Shown: positions 1 to 8,653 of the stretch, in pieces
Layout of the letters: every line of letters starts with the position of its first letter
How positions within the stretch are numbered: position 1 is the stretch's first letter
Assembly: GCF_041261205.1 (NCBI RefSeq)
Contig: NZ_JBGCCH010000004.1
Location: forward strand, 1-64,000
Length of the DNA stretch: 64,000 nt
Direction of reading: 5' to 3'
Source of the DNA: Catenulispora sp. MAP5-51
GTDB lineage: Bacteria > Actinomycetota > Actinomycetes > Streptomycetales > Catenulisporaceae
Notes under the pieces: generated by a model
What the model saw: only the letters and a program-made list of their open reading frames with translations
Told to the model about the DNA's origin: nothing
Database searches by the model: none
Made by a program: the position numbers and the translations under genes

Positions 1-1
1 C

Positions 2-70
2 GCCGCGATCTGGCACAACGACAACATCGGAGCACCTATCCACCGCTCGCTGATCGCCTACGACCACTGA
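2..70 (+). CDS. C-terminal end of a transposase (partial)
   Basis: Only the last 22 codons and the stop lie in the window. The peptide AIWHNDNIGAPIHRSLIAYD resembles the C-terminal tail of IS5-type DDE transposases common in streptomycetes (my recollection of the family, not a search). The rest lies before the window, so whether the gene is intact is unknown. It stops 22 bp before the target duplication of the IS701 element, so two unrelated insertion sequences lie next to each other. Confidence 0.55.
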   Translation, partial: AAIWHNDNIGAPIHRSLIAYDH

Positions 71-95
71 CGAGCCCTTGGAATCAGTCATCTAG

Positions 96-112
96 TACTG
101 CAGCCGCAGTTG
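96..112 (+). repeat. IS left inverted repeat
   Basis: TACTGCAGCCGCAGTTG, the exact reverse complement of 1474-1490. The CTAG duplication sits just outside. The match stops sharply at the inner edge, as expected for a true terminal repeat. Confidence 0.9.
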
Positions 113-116
113 ATGA

Positions 117-1438
117 TCAGGGTGGGGTCTGGCCGCGTCGTTTGAAGTGACTGCGTTGGGCGCGTTTTTGATGGCGGCGCCGCCAGATGCTCCAGCCGAT
201 GGTGAACAGCAGCTGCCGGGCCCGGGCTCCGATCTGGGTGAACAGGCGCCGGATCTCGGCCAGTGACAGGTCTACCAGGTCGTCACACCGGTCGGCCGCA
301 GCCCCCTTTTCCGGGCGCGTTCGGCCGCGCGAATCACGGTCAGGCAGGCATGGGCGGCCATCGACAACGTGATGTGCCGGTACCAGGCGGCGTATCTGCG
401 GACCTGGTACTGGTCCAGCCCGCACTCGTTCTTCGCGGTCTGGAAGCACTCCTCGATCGCCCACCGGGCCCCGGCGACCTCGACCAGCGTCTTCAGCGTC
501 GTGGCCGCCGGACCGAAGCAGTGATAGTAGGCGATCTCCCCGTCGCAGATCGACCGGCGGGCCAGCACCCACCGCTTGCGGCCCGCGATGTCGCAGGGCA
601 CCGCGATGCGGATCCAGTCATAGAACCGCTCCCCGTGCGCTCCGGTGCCGGCCGAGCGTCGGTGCCAGCGTCCATCAGGCTGCGCGGCGACCAGTTCGGC
701 CACCGACACCCCGCCCGGCGCGGACAGGTTCGTGCTGCGCGTGGCCATGACGAACGCCACGTCGTGGTCTTCCATCCAGCCGCGCAGCTCGGCGTTCTGT
801 CCGAACGCCTCATCGGCGGTCGCCCAGGCGAACGGCACCCCGGCGTCCAACGCGCGGGCCAGTATCGCCCGGTACTGTTCGGGCTTGGTCGCGAAGGCGA
901 CCTCATCGCCGATCCCGGCGGCCCGGCACCGGTCCCGATCGGCGATCCAGGTGTGCTCCGGGACATACAACTCCCGGTCGATCAGGGTTCTGCCGTGCCG
1001 GGAGGCGTAGGCCAGGAAAGTACCGATCTGGCAATTCTCGGTACGTCCGGCAGTGCCGGAGTACTGGCGCTGCACCCCGGCCGACTCCCGGCCCTTCTTC
1101 AAGAACCCGGTGTCGTCGCCGACCAGGACCGCCTCCGGGTCGCCCAGCCGCTCCACCACGTAGTCCCGCACCCGGTCCCGGACCTCGTCGGCGTCCCAGA
1201 CCGCATCGTTCAGCAACCGTTGCATGCCATCTGGCGTGCTCTCGCCCGCATCCTCGGCAAGCGTCCATCCGTTCTTGCGCTCCAACGGCGCAAGCAGGCC
1301 CCACACATACCGCAGGGCCCGCTCACGCGGCTCCGACCTAAGGAAACAGTCAGCGAACCGTTCATGCAGACTGGCGAGCTCCGCATCCCAGCCCTCGATC
1401 CGTTCCAGGACATCAGCAGCAACCGCGACGTGATCCAC
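117..1438 (-). pseudogene. IS701-family transposase, frameshifted
   Basis: The first frame starts at GTG 1438 and runs to a stop at 272 (388 residues). It shows DDE-type segments: VGDDTGFLKKG, an ATADEAFGQN block, and WAIEECFQTAKNECGL near the C-terminus. The usual family tail (LSLAEIRRLF followed by a basic WRRRHQKRAQRSH stretch) is instead in the -1 frame, which stays open to the stop at 117. The switch must occur near the run C5T4 at 302-310 (A4G5 on the coding strand). A joined product would be about 440 residues, the normal family size. A one-base loss in the homopolymer is the simplest reading. Programmed -1 slippage is possible, but the P-site codon would re-pair poorly. Confidence 0.8.
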
Positions 1439-1473
1439 GCACTACCAACGACCACCAGCACCACACGTCACAC

Positions 1474-1490
1474 CAACTGCGGCTGCAGTA
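1474..1490 (-). repeat. IS right inverted repeat
   Basis: CAACTGCGGCTGCAGTA, the exact partner of 96-112. The next four bases (1491-1494, CTAG) are the second copy of the target duplication and also supply the TAG stop codon of the neighbouring DUF3592 gene. Confidence 0.9.
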
Positions 1491-1946
1491 CTAGTGCCCG
1501 AAGGACCAGGAGACGCTCACCACGGTCAGCAGGATGCCCGCGGCGACGGGCACCAGCTCGCGGGCCTGGAAGTCGAACCCGCCGACCGCCACGCGCTCGG
1601 GTTTGCGGGCGTCGTAACGGACCTCGACCGCTTCGCCCGCCGCCTTGGCGCAGCGCGGGCGGTAGAAGGCGGGCGAGGTCGTCACCTGCCGGCCGTCGGC
1701 AGTGGTGAAGGCGACGAACGGGCGTCGCATCGGACGCCTCTCGCCGTTGCTTCCGCGGATCTCCACCTTGGTCACCGTCGCGGCGGCTTTGGTGCCGGAC
1801 ATGAGCAGGATCCAGCTGGGGATGCGGCGCAGTCCGCGCACAGCGATGATGACGCCCAGAGCGCTGGCGAACACCGTCAGCCAGCGCACGACGGGGTTGG
1901 TGTCGGCGACGACCGGATCCGGCGCCACCGCGAGTATGAGATGCAC
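1491..1946 (-). CDS. DUF3592-type membrane protein
   Basis: 151 residues. A membrane segment at about residues 20-41, a soluble beta-rich stretch containing VAFTTADGRQVT and VEVRYDARKPER, and a second membrane segment at about 130-148. This two-helix layout around a DUF3592 core is typical of small actinobacterial envelope proteins of unknown role. The TAG stop is formed by the IS target duplication, so the insertion hit the stop codon itself without altering the protein. Whatever lay downstream on this strand is now separated by the IS. Confidence 0.7.
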   Translation of the reverse strand: MHLILAVAPDPVVADTNPVVRWLTVFASALGVIIAVRGLRRIPSWILLMSGTKAAATVTKVEIRGSNGERRPMRRPFVAFTTADGRQVTTSPAFYRPRCAKAAGEAVEVRYDARKPERVAVGGFDFQARELVPVAAGILLTVVSVSWSFGH

Positions 1947-2084
1947 CGTAGGTATCTACAGGTTGATCGACGGGCTCGCAAGCAGACCGGGTGACAACAC
2001 CCGGCCGCGGCCGGATCCCGATCAGTTCGGCGACACGCCGAACAGCCTCTATGCAGAGCTACTCGGAAGTAAGACAGTGAGGGA

Positions 2085-3629
2085 ATGCAAATCCCCCTCA
2101 CTGTCTCCGACTTCCTGGACCGCGCAGAAGCCGTCTACGGCGACAGGGCTGCCGTCGTCGACGAGCCCGACCAGCCCGCGCCGTCCTGGGGCACCCTCAC
2201 GTACAAGGACATCGCGCGGCGGGCGCGGGCGCAGGCGGCGGCGTTGGACCGGCTGGGGGTCGGCGCCGGGGCGCGGGTGGCGGTGGTGTCGCACAACTCG
2301 GCGCGGCTGCTCACCTCGTTCTTCGGGGTCAGCGGGTACGGGCGGGTGCTGGTGCCGGTGAACTTCCGGCTGCGGGCCGACGAGGTCGCCTACATCGTCG
2401 AGCACAGCGGGGCGGAGGTGCTGCTCGTCGATCCCGAGGTGGACGAGGCGCTCAAGGGCGTGACGGCGCGGCACCGTTTCGTCATCGGCGCCGAGACCGA
2501 CGCCGTGTTCTTCGAGGGTGAGCACGAGCCGGTGCGGCACGCCGTCGGCGAGAACGACACCGCGACCATCAACTACACCTCCGGCACCACGGCGCGGCCC
2601 AAGGGCGTGCAGCTGACGCACCGCAACCTCTGGCTGAACGCGGTCCTGATGGGCCTGCACCTCGGCGTCGGCGACCGGGACGTCTACCTGCACACGCTGC
2701 CGATGTTCCACGCCAACGGCTGGGGCATGCCCTACGTCGTGACCGGCCTGGGCGCCGAGCAGATCGTGCTGCGCAAGGTCGACGGGGCCGAGATCCTGCG
2801 CCGGATCGAGCGGCACGGCGTCACGCTGCTGAACGGCGCGCCGACCGTCATCGCGATGGTGCTGGCGGCGGCCCAGGAGTGGGAGGGCGAGATCCCCGGC
2901 CGGGACCGGGTCCGGGTGGTGGTGGCCGGCGCGCCGCCGCCGAGCACCGTCATCCAGCAGGTCGAGGACGTGCTGGGCTGGCAGTTCAACCAGATCTACG
3001 GCCTGACCGAGACGGCCCCGCTGGTCACCGTGAACCGGACCCGCCAGGAGTGGGACGGCCTGTCGAGCCTGGAGCGCGCGCAGAACCTGATGCGCGCCGG
3101 CGTCCCCTCGCTGGGCACCCGCATGGTCACCGACGACGAGGGCGAGGTCCTGGTGCGCTCCAACGTGGTGCTCCAGGGCTACTGGCAGCAGCCCGAGGAG
3201 TCCGAGCGCGCGCTGGCCGACGACTGGTTCCACACCGGCGACGGCGGCGCGATCAGCGGCGACGGATACCTGACGATCTCCGACCGCAAGAAGGACGTCA
3301 TCATCACCGGCGGCGAGAACGTGTCCTCCATCGAGGTCGAGGACGCGCTCTACAAGCACCCGGGGATCGCCGAGTGCGCGGTGATCGGCGTGCCGGACGA
3401 GAAGTGGGGCGAGACCATCAAGGCCCTGGTGGTGCTGAAGGAGGACCACTCCTCGCGGGCCACCACCGAGGCCGAGGTGATCAAGCACTGCAAGGGGCTG
3501 ATCGCCGGCTACAAGGCGCCGACGAGCGTGGAGTTCCGGGAAGTGCTGCCGCGCACCGCGACCGGCAAGCTGCAGAAGTTCAAGCTGCGCGAACCGTACT
3601 GGGAGGGGCGGGAACGCAAGGTGAACTGA
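2085..3629 (+). CDS. Long-chain acyl-CoA synthetase (AMP-forming)
   Basis: 514 residues of the ANL adenylate-forming family, which activates a carboxylate with ATP and transfers it to CoA. The P-loop YTSGTTARPKG is at 164-174, the A5 motif GLTET at 306-310, WFHTGD at 381-386, the hinge SDRKKDVI near 399-406 and the catalytic lysine in TATGK at 495. All key residues are present and the length is normal. It is a single gene with no other fatty-acid genes beside it, so the acyl substrate cannot be assigned; medium- or long-chain fatty acids are most likely for FadD-type members. Confidence 0.9.
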   Translation: MQIPLTVSDFLDRAEAVYGDRAAVVDEPDQPAPSWGTLTYKDIARRARAQAAALDRLGVGAGARVAVVSHNSARLLTSFFGVSGYGRVLVPVNFRLRADEVAYIVEHSGAEVLLVDPEVDEALKGVTARHRFVIGAETDAVFFEGEHEPVRHAVGENDTATINYTSGTTARPKGVQLTHRNLWLNAVLMGLHLGVGDRDVYLHTLPMFHANGWGMPYVVTGLGAEQIVLRKVDGAEILRRIERHGVTLLNGAPTVIAMVLAAAQEWEGEIPGRDRVRVVVAGAPPPSTVIQQVEDVLGWQFNQIYGLTETAPLVTVNRTRQEWDGLSSLERAQNLMRAGVPSLGTRMVTDDEGEVLVRSNVVLQGYWQQPEESERALADDWFHTGDGGAISGDGYLTISDRKKDVIITGGENVSSIEVEDALYKHPGIAECAVIGVPDEKWGETIKALVVLKEDHSSRATTEAEVIKHCKGLIAGYKAPTSVEFREVLPRTATGKLQKFKLREPYWEGRERKVN

Positions 3630-3650
3630 GAGCCGCGGCAATAAGGGTTC

Positions 3651-3680
3651 TTGTGTATTGCGCAGGTCTCTGGCTACGTT
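3651..3680 (+). promoter_or_regulatory. Candidate promoter of the type VII-like unit
   Basis: TTGTGT (3651-3656), an 18-bp spacer, then TACGTT (3675-3680), about 60 bp before the first gene of the four-gene unit. This matches a main-sigma promoter only moderately. Confidence 0.35.
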
Positions 3681-3742
3681 GTCCCGCGTAAGTCGGGCGC
3701 ATACGACTATCACGCGGGTCCGCCCGCGACGGGGATGGGGCT

Positions 3743-4048
3743 ATGTCAGGGACCTTGCAGCTGGACGACGCCACGTTGAACGCCATCGTGTCGGCGCTCA
3801 ACCAGGCGGCCACGCGCATGCAGACATTGAGCAAGTCGGTGCAGGGCAACGACGTGGACGTCGTCGGCGCCGACGCGCTCATCGAGGGCATCGACAAGAT
3901 GCAGGAGAACATCGGCGGCCGGGTGGGGCTGCTCGCGATCTGTGCGAACGACCTGGCCGAGAAGGTGAAGGGCGTGGGCACCACGTTCGACGCCGCCGAC
4001 CGGAACATCGCGCACAGCGCCGGCGGCCGTGCGCAGGCGATCGCGTGA
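3743..4048 (+). CDS. WXG100/EsxA-like small helical protein
   Basis: 101 residues, predicted almost wholly helical, with no signal peptide and no cysteine-rich motif. Size, helical content and position just before a larger WXG-containing protein fit an ESX (type VII secretion) small partner. The classical WxG turn is absent, so this would be the non-WXG member of a pair. It overlaps the next gene by four bases (GTGA), which implies translational coupling. Function is inferred from layout only; it could be a chaperone or co-secreted partner. Confidence 0.55.
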   Translation: MSGTLQLDDATLNAIVSALNQAATRMQTLSKSVQGNDVDVVGADALIEGIDKMQENIGGRVGLLAICANDLAEKVKGVGTTFDAADRNIAHSAGGRAQAIA

Positions 4049-5256
4049 GCGCGCACGCCCGGCCGATGCCGAACCTGGGCTGGGACCCGACGCCCGGGGA
4101 CGTCGCGGGCACCCAGACCCTGGCGCGCAAGCACGACGCGGCCATCACCGAGCTGAACTCGATCATGACCCTGCTCAAGGGGATCGACACCGGGCCCTGG
4201 CAGGGTGACGCGGCGCAGCGCACCGAGGTCGAGGTCTTCGAGAAGGTGATCCCGGCGCTGCAGTCGGTCATCGACGACGCGCAGAAGATGGCCGACGCCT
4301 CCAAGGCCTGGGTGGGGCAGCTCGCCGGCTTCCAGTCCGAGGCCGCCACGCTGGAGAACCAGGCGAAGGGCGCGGCCGCCGACCTGGCCTCGGCCCAGAA
4401 GGAGAAGGCCGGCCCCGGGCAGCTGAAGCAGCAGGACGTCTCCGACGCGCAGTCCGCGGCCTCCGGCGTCCAGGCCAAGGCGCACGAGCTGAACGACCGC
4501 TACAACGAGGCGGCGAAGAAGGGTTCCGGCGAGGAGGAGAGCAAGCCTTTCTCCGAGCAGATCGAGCCCTACCGCATCATCCTCGAGGGCATCTTGTCGC
4601 CGCTGGACATCGTGGCCGCCGACAAGTGGATCGACATGCTCAAGGAGGTCGCCGGCCAGCCCTCCGAGTGGGTCAAGGGCGTGGACGAGGCCGTCGAGGC
4701 CGCCGAGGGCCTGCGGGCCGAGGGCAAGTCCGCCGCCGAGGCCCTGATCGAGGCGGCGCAGCTGGCCGAGCGGGCCGGCGGCGAGATCGACGCCTTCGAG
4801 GCGTTCTCCCCGGGCTGGCTGTCGCTGGCCGCGCGCGGCATCGTGGGCATCAGGGGCCTGAGCGCCGGGCTGAGCGGGCTGGGCCTGCTGGCCGACGGCC
4901 TCACCGTCGTGTGGCCGCCGGACAAGGGCGCCATGGGCTGGGTGGACCGCGGCGCGGCCGGCATCAACGGCGGCCTGATCGCGGCCAACCTGATGATGGA
5001 CGAGATCCCGGTGGCCGGCGAGGTCGTGATGATCGGCACCGGGCTCTATCTGGCGGGCAATTTCCTGTACCACCACTGGAAGCCGTTCACGAACGTCTGC
5101 AACGCGGTCGGCCACGGTACTGTCGTCGCGGCGAAGGCCGTCGGGCACGGCGTCACCGTCGGGGCCGAGGACGTCGCGCACGGCGTCACCACGGGGGCCA
5201 AGGACGTCGGCCATGCGGCGAAGTCGGCGTGGCACGCCGTGACCAGCATCTTCTAG
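4045..5256 (+). CDS. WXG-motif type VII secretion substrate-like protein with 11-residue C-terminal repeats
   Basis: 403 residues from GTG 4045, chosen because it overlaps the upstream stop. The N-terminal 100 residues form a helical hairpin with a PWQG turn, the WxG signature of ESX-secreted proteins. A long coiled-coil-like region rich in Ala, Glu and Lys follows. Around residues 260-350 are two hydrophobic segments separated by a glycine-rich stretch. The last 50 residues are about four copies of an 11-residue repeat (VGHGVTVGAED type), which would form an amphipathic helix. No known toxin domain is seen. No EccC-type ATPase lies nearby, so secretion would depend on machinery elsewhere. 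Confidence 0.6.
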   Translation: MSAHARPMPNLGWDPTPGDVAGTQTLARKHDAAITELNSIMTLLKGIDTGPWQGDAAQRTEVEVFEKVIPALQSVIDDAQKMADASKAWVGQLAGFQSEAATLENQAKGAAADLASAQKEKAGPGQLKQQDVSDAQSAASGVQAKAHELNDRYNEAAKKGSGEEESKPFSEQIEPYRIILEGILSPLDIVAADKWIDMLKEVAGQPSEWVKGVDEAVEAAEGLRAEGKSAAEALIEAAQLAERAGGEIDAFEAFSPGWLSLAARGIVGIRGLSAGLSGLGLLADGLTVVWPPDKGAMGWVDRGAAGINGGLIAANLMMDEIPVAGEVVMIGTGLYLAGNFLYHHWKPFTNVCNAVGHGTVVAAKAVGHGVTVGAEDVAHGVTTGAKDVGHAAKSAWHAVTSIF

Positions 5257-5274
5257 CGGCGGCACGAGGACGAG

Positions 5275-6066
5275 ATGAACACCGAGGCATTGATGACACC
5301 GCGGGAACGCGAGGCGGCGGCGGTGCGGCTCTTCGAGCGCGCCGGGGCCGGGGAGACGGTCGATCTGGCCGTGCTGTCGGCGATGGAGCGCTGTGTCCTG
5401 GGCGGCCCGAAGCAGGCGCTGTTCGAGCGGGAAGTCGTGCAGGCCTGGAACGAGTTCGGCGAGAAGCGCCGGACGAAGGCCATGGACGCGAACCTGGCGA
5501 CGCTGCGCGAGCGCGGGCTGCTGCTGGACGACGCCCCCGAGGGGCCCGGCGTGGCGGCCTGGAGCGTGTCGCCCGAACTGGGGATCCTTCTGGGGGCGTG
5601 CGAGCGGCCCACCTATGTGGTGGCGACCGAGGTCGAGGGCAGACAGACGCGCTGCCTGCAGTTCTTCGCGGTCGGCGACCTCGAGCAGCCGGTGCGCGGC
5701 GTCGTGGTCGAGGAGCCGGTGGCGCTGCCGCCGGGGGCGTACAAGCACGTCAAGAACCTGGGCCCGCTGGGCTGGATGACGCGCTACCGTCTGGTCTCCG
5801 AGACCGCGGCCGCCGGCATCCTGGCCGATGTGGCCCTGGTGCCCCGGCAGGACAAGGACGGGACGTATCCCTACAACATCCGCCGGTTCAGGCACCACGA
5901 CGGCAGGCCGGTCACCGAGGCCGGGCTGTCGGTCATCGGCGCCGGGACGTCGGCCCGGGTCCGGCTGTTCAAGGGCGACCCGCGGAACCCGGACGACGTC
6001 GTGCTGGTGGACCCCGAAGGCCTGCGCGGCCTGCTCACCCGGGTCCTGACCACCGGCGCCTGGTGA
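5275..6066 (+). CDS. Uncharacterised soluble protein of the type VII-like unit
   Basis: 263 residues with no signal peptide or membrane segment. The N-terminal 80 residues look helical, possibly a winged-helix-like segment (NLATLRERGLLLDD); the remainder is mixed beta with RFRHHDGRPVTEAG near residue 205. I do not recognise the family. Position directly after the WXG protein, 18 bp downstream, suggests a dedicated cytosolic chaperone analogous to EspG, but no EspG hallmark is visible. Confidence 0.5.
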   Translation: MNTEALMTPREREAAAVRLFERAGAGETVDLAVLSAMERCVLGGPKQALFEREVVQAWNEFGEKRRTKAMDANLATLRERGLLLDDAPEGPGVAAWSVSPELGILLGACERPTYVVATEVEGRQTRCLQFFAVGDLEQPVRGVVVEEPVALPPGAYKHVKNLGPLGWMTRYRLVSETAAAGILADVALVPRQDKDGTYPYNIRRFRHHDGRPVTEAGLSVIGAGTSARVRLFKGDPRNPDDVVLVDPEGLRGLLTRVLTTGAW

Positions 6067-6076
6067 GGTGATCGCG

Positions 6077-6709
6077 ATGGCCGAGTACCGGGAGACCCGC
6101 ACCGCCCTGACCTGGCCCCTGGTCGTGGCCGGAGGCGTGGTCCCGGCCGCGCTGATGCTCGCGGGCCTGGTGCTCGGCGTCGCGGTGGGTCCGGCGTGGT
6201 TCGTGGTCGTGGTCGTGGTGCCCTTCTGCCCGCCGTTCATCGTCTATATCAGCCTGCTGTGGCGCAACCGCCGCACCGGGATCGCGGTGGACGACGCGGG
6301 CCTGCGGATCGGGGCGCTCGACGGCGGCGCCGACTCGTATCAGGCCCCGTGGGTCGCGGTGCGGTCGGCGCGGATCGAGACCAGCGCGGGGGTCGTCGAC
6401 GCGATGCTGAAGGCCCGCCGGATCTTCAGTGCCAACCGGTACTGGGGCGTCCCGCGCGGCCACTCGCACTACACGATCGCCGCCGGGGTTCTCGTCCCGC
6501 CGTTCGCACGGACCGTGCTGATCGTCGAACTCGCCGAGCTGACCGGCGTCGAGGCCCGGCCGCCGAAGCCCCGGCGGTACTTCGGCAACTACCTGAACGT
6601 CGCCTCGTTCTCGCGCCGGTACCAGCCGAAGGAGAGCACCGTGTGGCTGGTTCCGACGCGGCGTCCGGAAGATCTCGCATCCGCCTTGGCGCAGCACGGG
6701 TTCGGCTGA
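6077..6709 (+). CDS. Membrane protein with PH-like domain
   Basis: 210 residues from ATG 6077, preferred over GTG 6068 because GAGGTG lies 6-11 bp before it. Two hydrophobic segments (about 14-35 and 38-60) are followed by a cytosolic beta-rich domain of about 140 residues, the usual layout of bacterial PH-domain membrane proteins. It is ten bases from the previous stop, so probably the last gene of the unit. Its role could be a membrane anchor for the secreted proteins encoded upstream; this is inference. Confidence 0.55.
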   Translation: MAEYRETRTALTWPLVVAGGVVPAALMLAGLVLGVAVGPAWFVVVVVVPFCPPFIVYISLLWRNRRTGIAVDDAGLRIGALDGGADSYQAPWVAVRSARIETSAGVVDAMLKARRIFSANRYWGVPRGHSHYTIAAGVLVPPFARTVLIVELAELTGVEARPPKPRRYFGNYLNVASFSRRYQPKESTVWLVPTRRPEDLASALAQHGFG

Positions 6710-6898
6710 CCGGGCGAGCCTGATCAGGCCTCTGTCAAACCGCGACGCCCCTGTTTGTCGTCCCGGCAATCGTCCGGCAGGACTCCGTTGGGCCGTTGTT
6801 CAGCCACCGGTGCGGCCTGCGGCCACCTTCGCCTCGCAGGATACGGGGCGGCGACCGGCCATCCCGGGCTGGTCGCACCTCACGAGGAGGCCCCTGCC

Positions 6899-8572
6899 TT
6901 GTCCCGCACCGTCACCCGGCTCGCCGTCGCAGGCGGCCTGACCGCCCTGCTGGGCGGAGTCCTGGCCGCCGCCCCGTCCCAGGCGGCCTCGCACGGCAAG
7001 ACGCACGCCGCCGCGAAGCACGTACTGCTCATCTCAGTGGACGGCCTGCACCAGTCGGACCTGGCCTGGTACGTGAAGCAGCACCCGAACTCGGCGCTGG
7101 CCGCGCTGGTCAAGGGCGGCGTGGACTACTCCGCGGCCTCGACGCCGGTCCCGTCGGACTCCTTCCCGGGCATGACCGCCCAGGTCACCGGCGGCGACCC
7201 GGGGACCACCGGCGTCTACTACGACGACACCTACAACCACGGCCTGCTCCCGGCCGGCACCACCAAGTGCGACGGCAGCGTCAAGCCGGGCGCCGAGGTC
7301 GACCTCACCGAGGACCTGGACTGGAACAAGAACTCGATCGACGCCGGCCAGGGCCTGGCCGGTCTGCCGAACTCGATCCTGAACCTCACCGGCGACGCCT
7401 CGAAGCTGATCAACCCGGCCAAGCTGCCGGTGGACCCCAAGACCTGCAAGCCGGTCACCCCGAACAGCTACCTGCAGGTGAACACGATCTTCAACGTGAT
7501 CGCCGACGCCGGTCTGCGCACCGCCTGGTCCGACAAGCACGCGGCCTACGACATCCTGGACGGCCCGCAGGGCAACGGCATCCAGGACCTGTTCACCCCG
7601 GAGATCAACAGCCAGGACCCGGCGCTGGCCGCGGGCAAGGACTGGACCACGGACAACGCCGCGACCCGGCAGTACGACAACTACAAGGTCCAGGCCGTCC
7701 TGAACGAGATCGACGGCTACGACCACAGCGGCAAGACCAAGGTCGGCACCCCGGCGATCTTCGGTCTGAACTTCCAGTCCGTCTCCACCGCGGAGAAGCT
7801 GCCGACCTCCGAGGGCCAGGCCGGCGGCTACCTCGCCGACGGCGAGACTCCCGGCCCGCTGCTGTCCGGTTCGCTTGACTTCGTCAACGGCGAGGTCGGC
7901 CGGTTCACCGCCGAGCTGAGGAAGGACGGCCTGGCCAAGAGCACCACCATCATCCTGTCGGCCAAGCACGGCCAGTCCCCGAAGGACCCGGCCGCGCTGA
8001 CCCGCATCGACGACGGCGCGCTGCTCGACGGCCTGAACGCGGCGTGGAAGAAGGCCCACCCGGGCGCCGGCGACCTGGTCGCGTTCTCCGTCGACGACGA
8101 CGCGATGCTGCTGTGGCTCAACGACCGCAGCCAGGCCGCCGCGGACTTCGCGAAGAACTACCTGCTGGCGCAGAGCGGCACCGGCAACGGCATCACCGGC
8201 GCCGCGAAGGCCTTCACGCACGGCGGCCTGACCAAGGTCTACGCCGGCGCCGAGGCCCGGGCGTACTTCCACGTGCAGCCGGGCGACAACCGGGTTCCGG
8301 ACCTGTTCGGCATCGCGCAGCAGGGCGTGGTGTACACCGGCGGCCAGAGCAAGATCGCCGAGCACGGCGGCGCGGCCGACGACGACCGCAACGTGCCGAT
8401 CGTGGTGTCCGGCGCGGGCGTCAGCGCGCGCGGCGTGAACGGCCAGCAGGTCGAGACCACGCAGATCGCCCCGACCATCCTGCGCCTGCTCGGCCTGGAC
8501 CCGCAGCGCCTGCAGGCGGTGCGGATCGAGCACACGAAGGTGCTGCCGGCGCTCGGCCGCGACTGCGACTGA
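6899..8572 (+). CDS. Secreted alkaline-phosphatase-superfamily phosphodiesterase
   Basis: 557 residues from TTG 6899, chosen because GAGGAGG lies at 6884-6890 and the start leads straight into a Sec signal peptide that ends near APSQAAS. Type I phosphodiesterase/nucleotide pyrophosphatase fold: metal-binding LISVDGL after the signal, a nucleophile loop PSDSFPG where serine replaces the usual threonine, then SAKHGQSP and AEHGGAADDD for the second metal site. Likely exported or cell-wall located and acting on phosphodiesters or nucleotides. A strong terminator follows at once, so it is monocistronic. No clear PHO box was found upstream. Confidence 0.85.
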   Translation: MSRTVTRLAVAGGLTALLGGVLAAAPSQAASHGKTHAAAKHVLLISVDGLHQSDLAWYVKQHPNSALAALVKGGVDYSAASTPVPSDSFPGMTAQVTGGDPGTTGVYYDDTYNHGLLPAGTTKCDGSVKPGAEVDLTEDLDWNKNSIDAGQGLAGLPNSILNLTGDASKLINPAKLPVDPKTCKPVTPNSYLQVNTIFNVIADAGLRTAWSDKHAAYDILDGPQGNGIQDLFTPEINSQDPALAAGKDWTTDNAATRQYDNYKVQAVLNEIDGYDHSGKTKVGTPAIFGLNFQSVSTAEKLPTSEGQAGGYLADGETPGPLLSGSLDFVNGEVGRFTAELRKDGLAKSTTIILSAKHGQSPKDPAALTRIDDGALLDGLNAAWKKAHPGAGDLVAFSVDDDAMLLWLNDRSQAAADFAKNYLLAQSGTGNGITGAAKAFTHGGLTKVYAGAEARAYFHVQPGDNRVPDLFGIAQQGVVYTGGQSKIAEHGGAADDDRNVPIVVSGAGVSARGVNGQQVETTQIAPTILRLLGLDPQRLQAVRIEHTKVLPALGRDCD

Positions 8573-8596
8573 GCTGCGTCGATCGAGAACTGACAG

Positions 8597-8637
8597 GCCG
8601 TCGGGCCGGTGCCATGGCGCACCGGCCCGACGGCTTT
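8597..8637 (+). terminator. Rho-independent-like terminator
   Basis: Perfect 15-bp stem (8597-8611 with 8620-8634), 8-nt loop, followed by TTT. It closes the phosphodiesterase transcript just before the promoter of the next gene. Confidence 0.85.
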
Positions 8638-8641
8638 GCCT

Positions 8642-8647
8642 TAACCT
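8642..8647 (+). promoter_or_regulatory. -10 box, leaderless start
   Basis: TAACCT lies exactly 6 nt before GTG 8654, the TANNNT-N6/7-start arrangement of leaderless actinobacterial transcripts. No ribosome binding site precedes the start codon, which agrees. Confidence 0.6.
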
Positions 8648-8653
8648 CGAACG

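Larger units (their letters stand above)
96..1490 (-). mobile_element. IS701-family insertion sequence, complete ends
   Basis: A 1395-bp element bounded by perfect 17-bp terminal inverted repeats and flanked by the 4-bp direct repeat CTAG at 92-95 and 1491-1494. CTAG fits the YTAR target duplication known for IS701. It holds one transposase gene that fills nearly all of it. Perfect ends and an intact duplication point to recent insertion, although the transposase reading frame is broken in this copy. Confidence 0.9.

Noticed and set aside
6710-6898. PHO box upstream of the secreted phosphodiesterase.
   Set aside because: Only a single GTTCAGCC-like half is visible; the expected direct repeats of GTTCACC with 4-bp spacing are absent.
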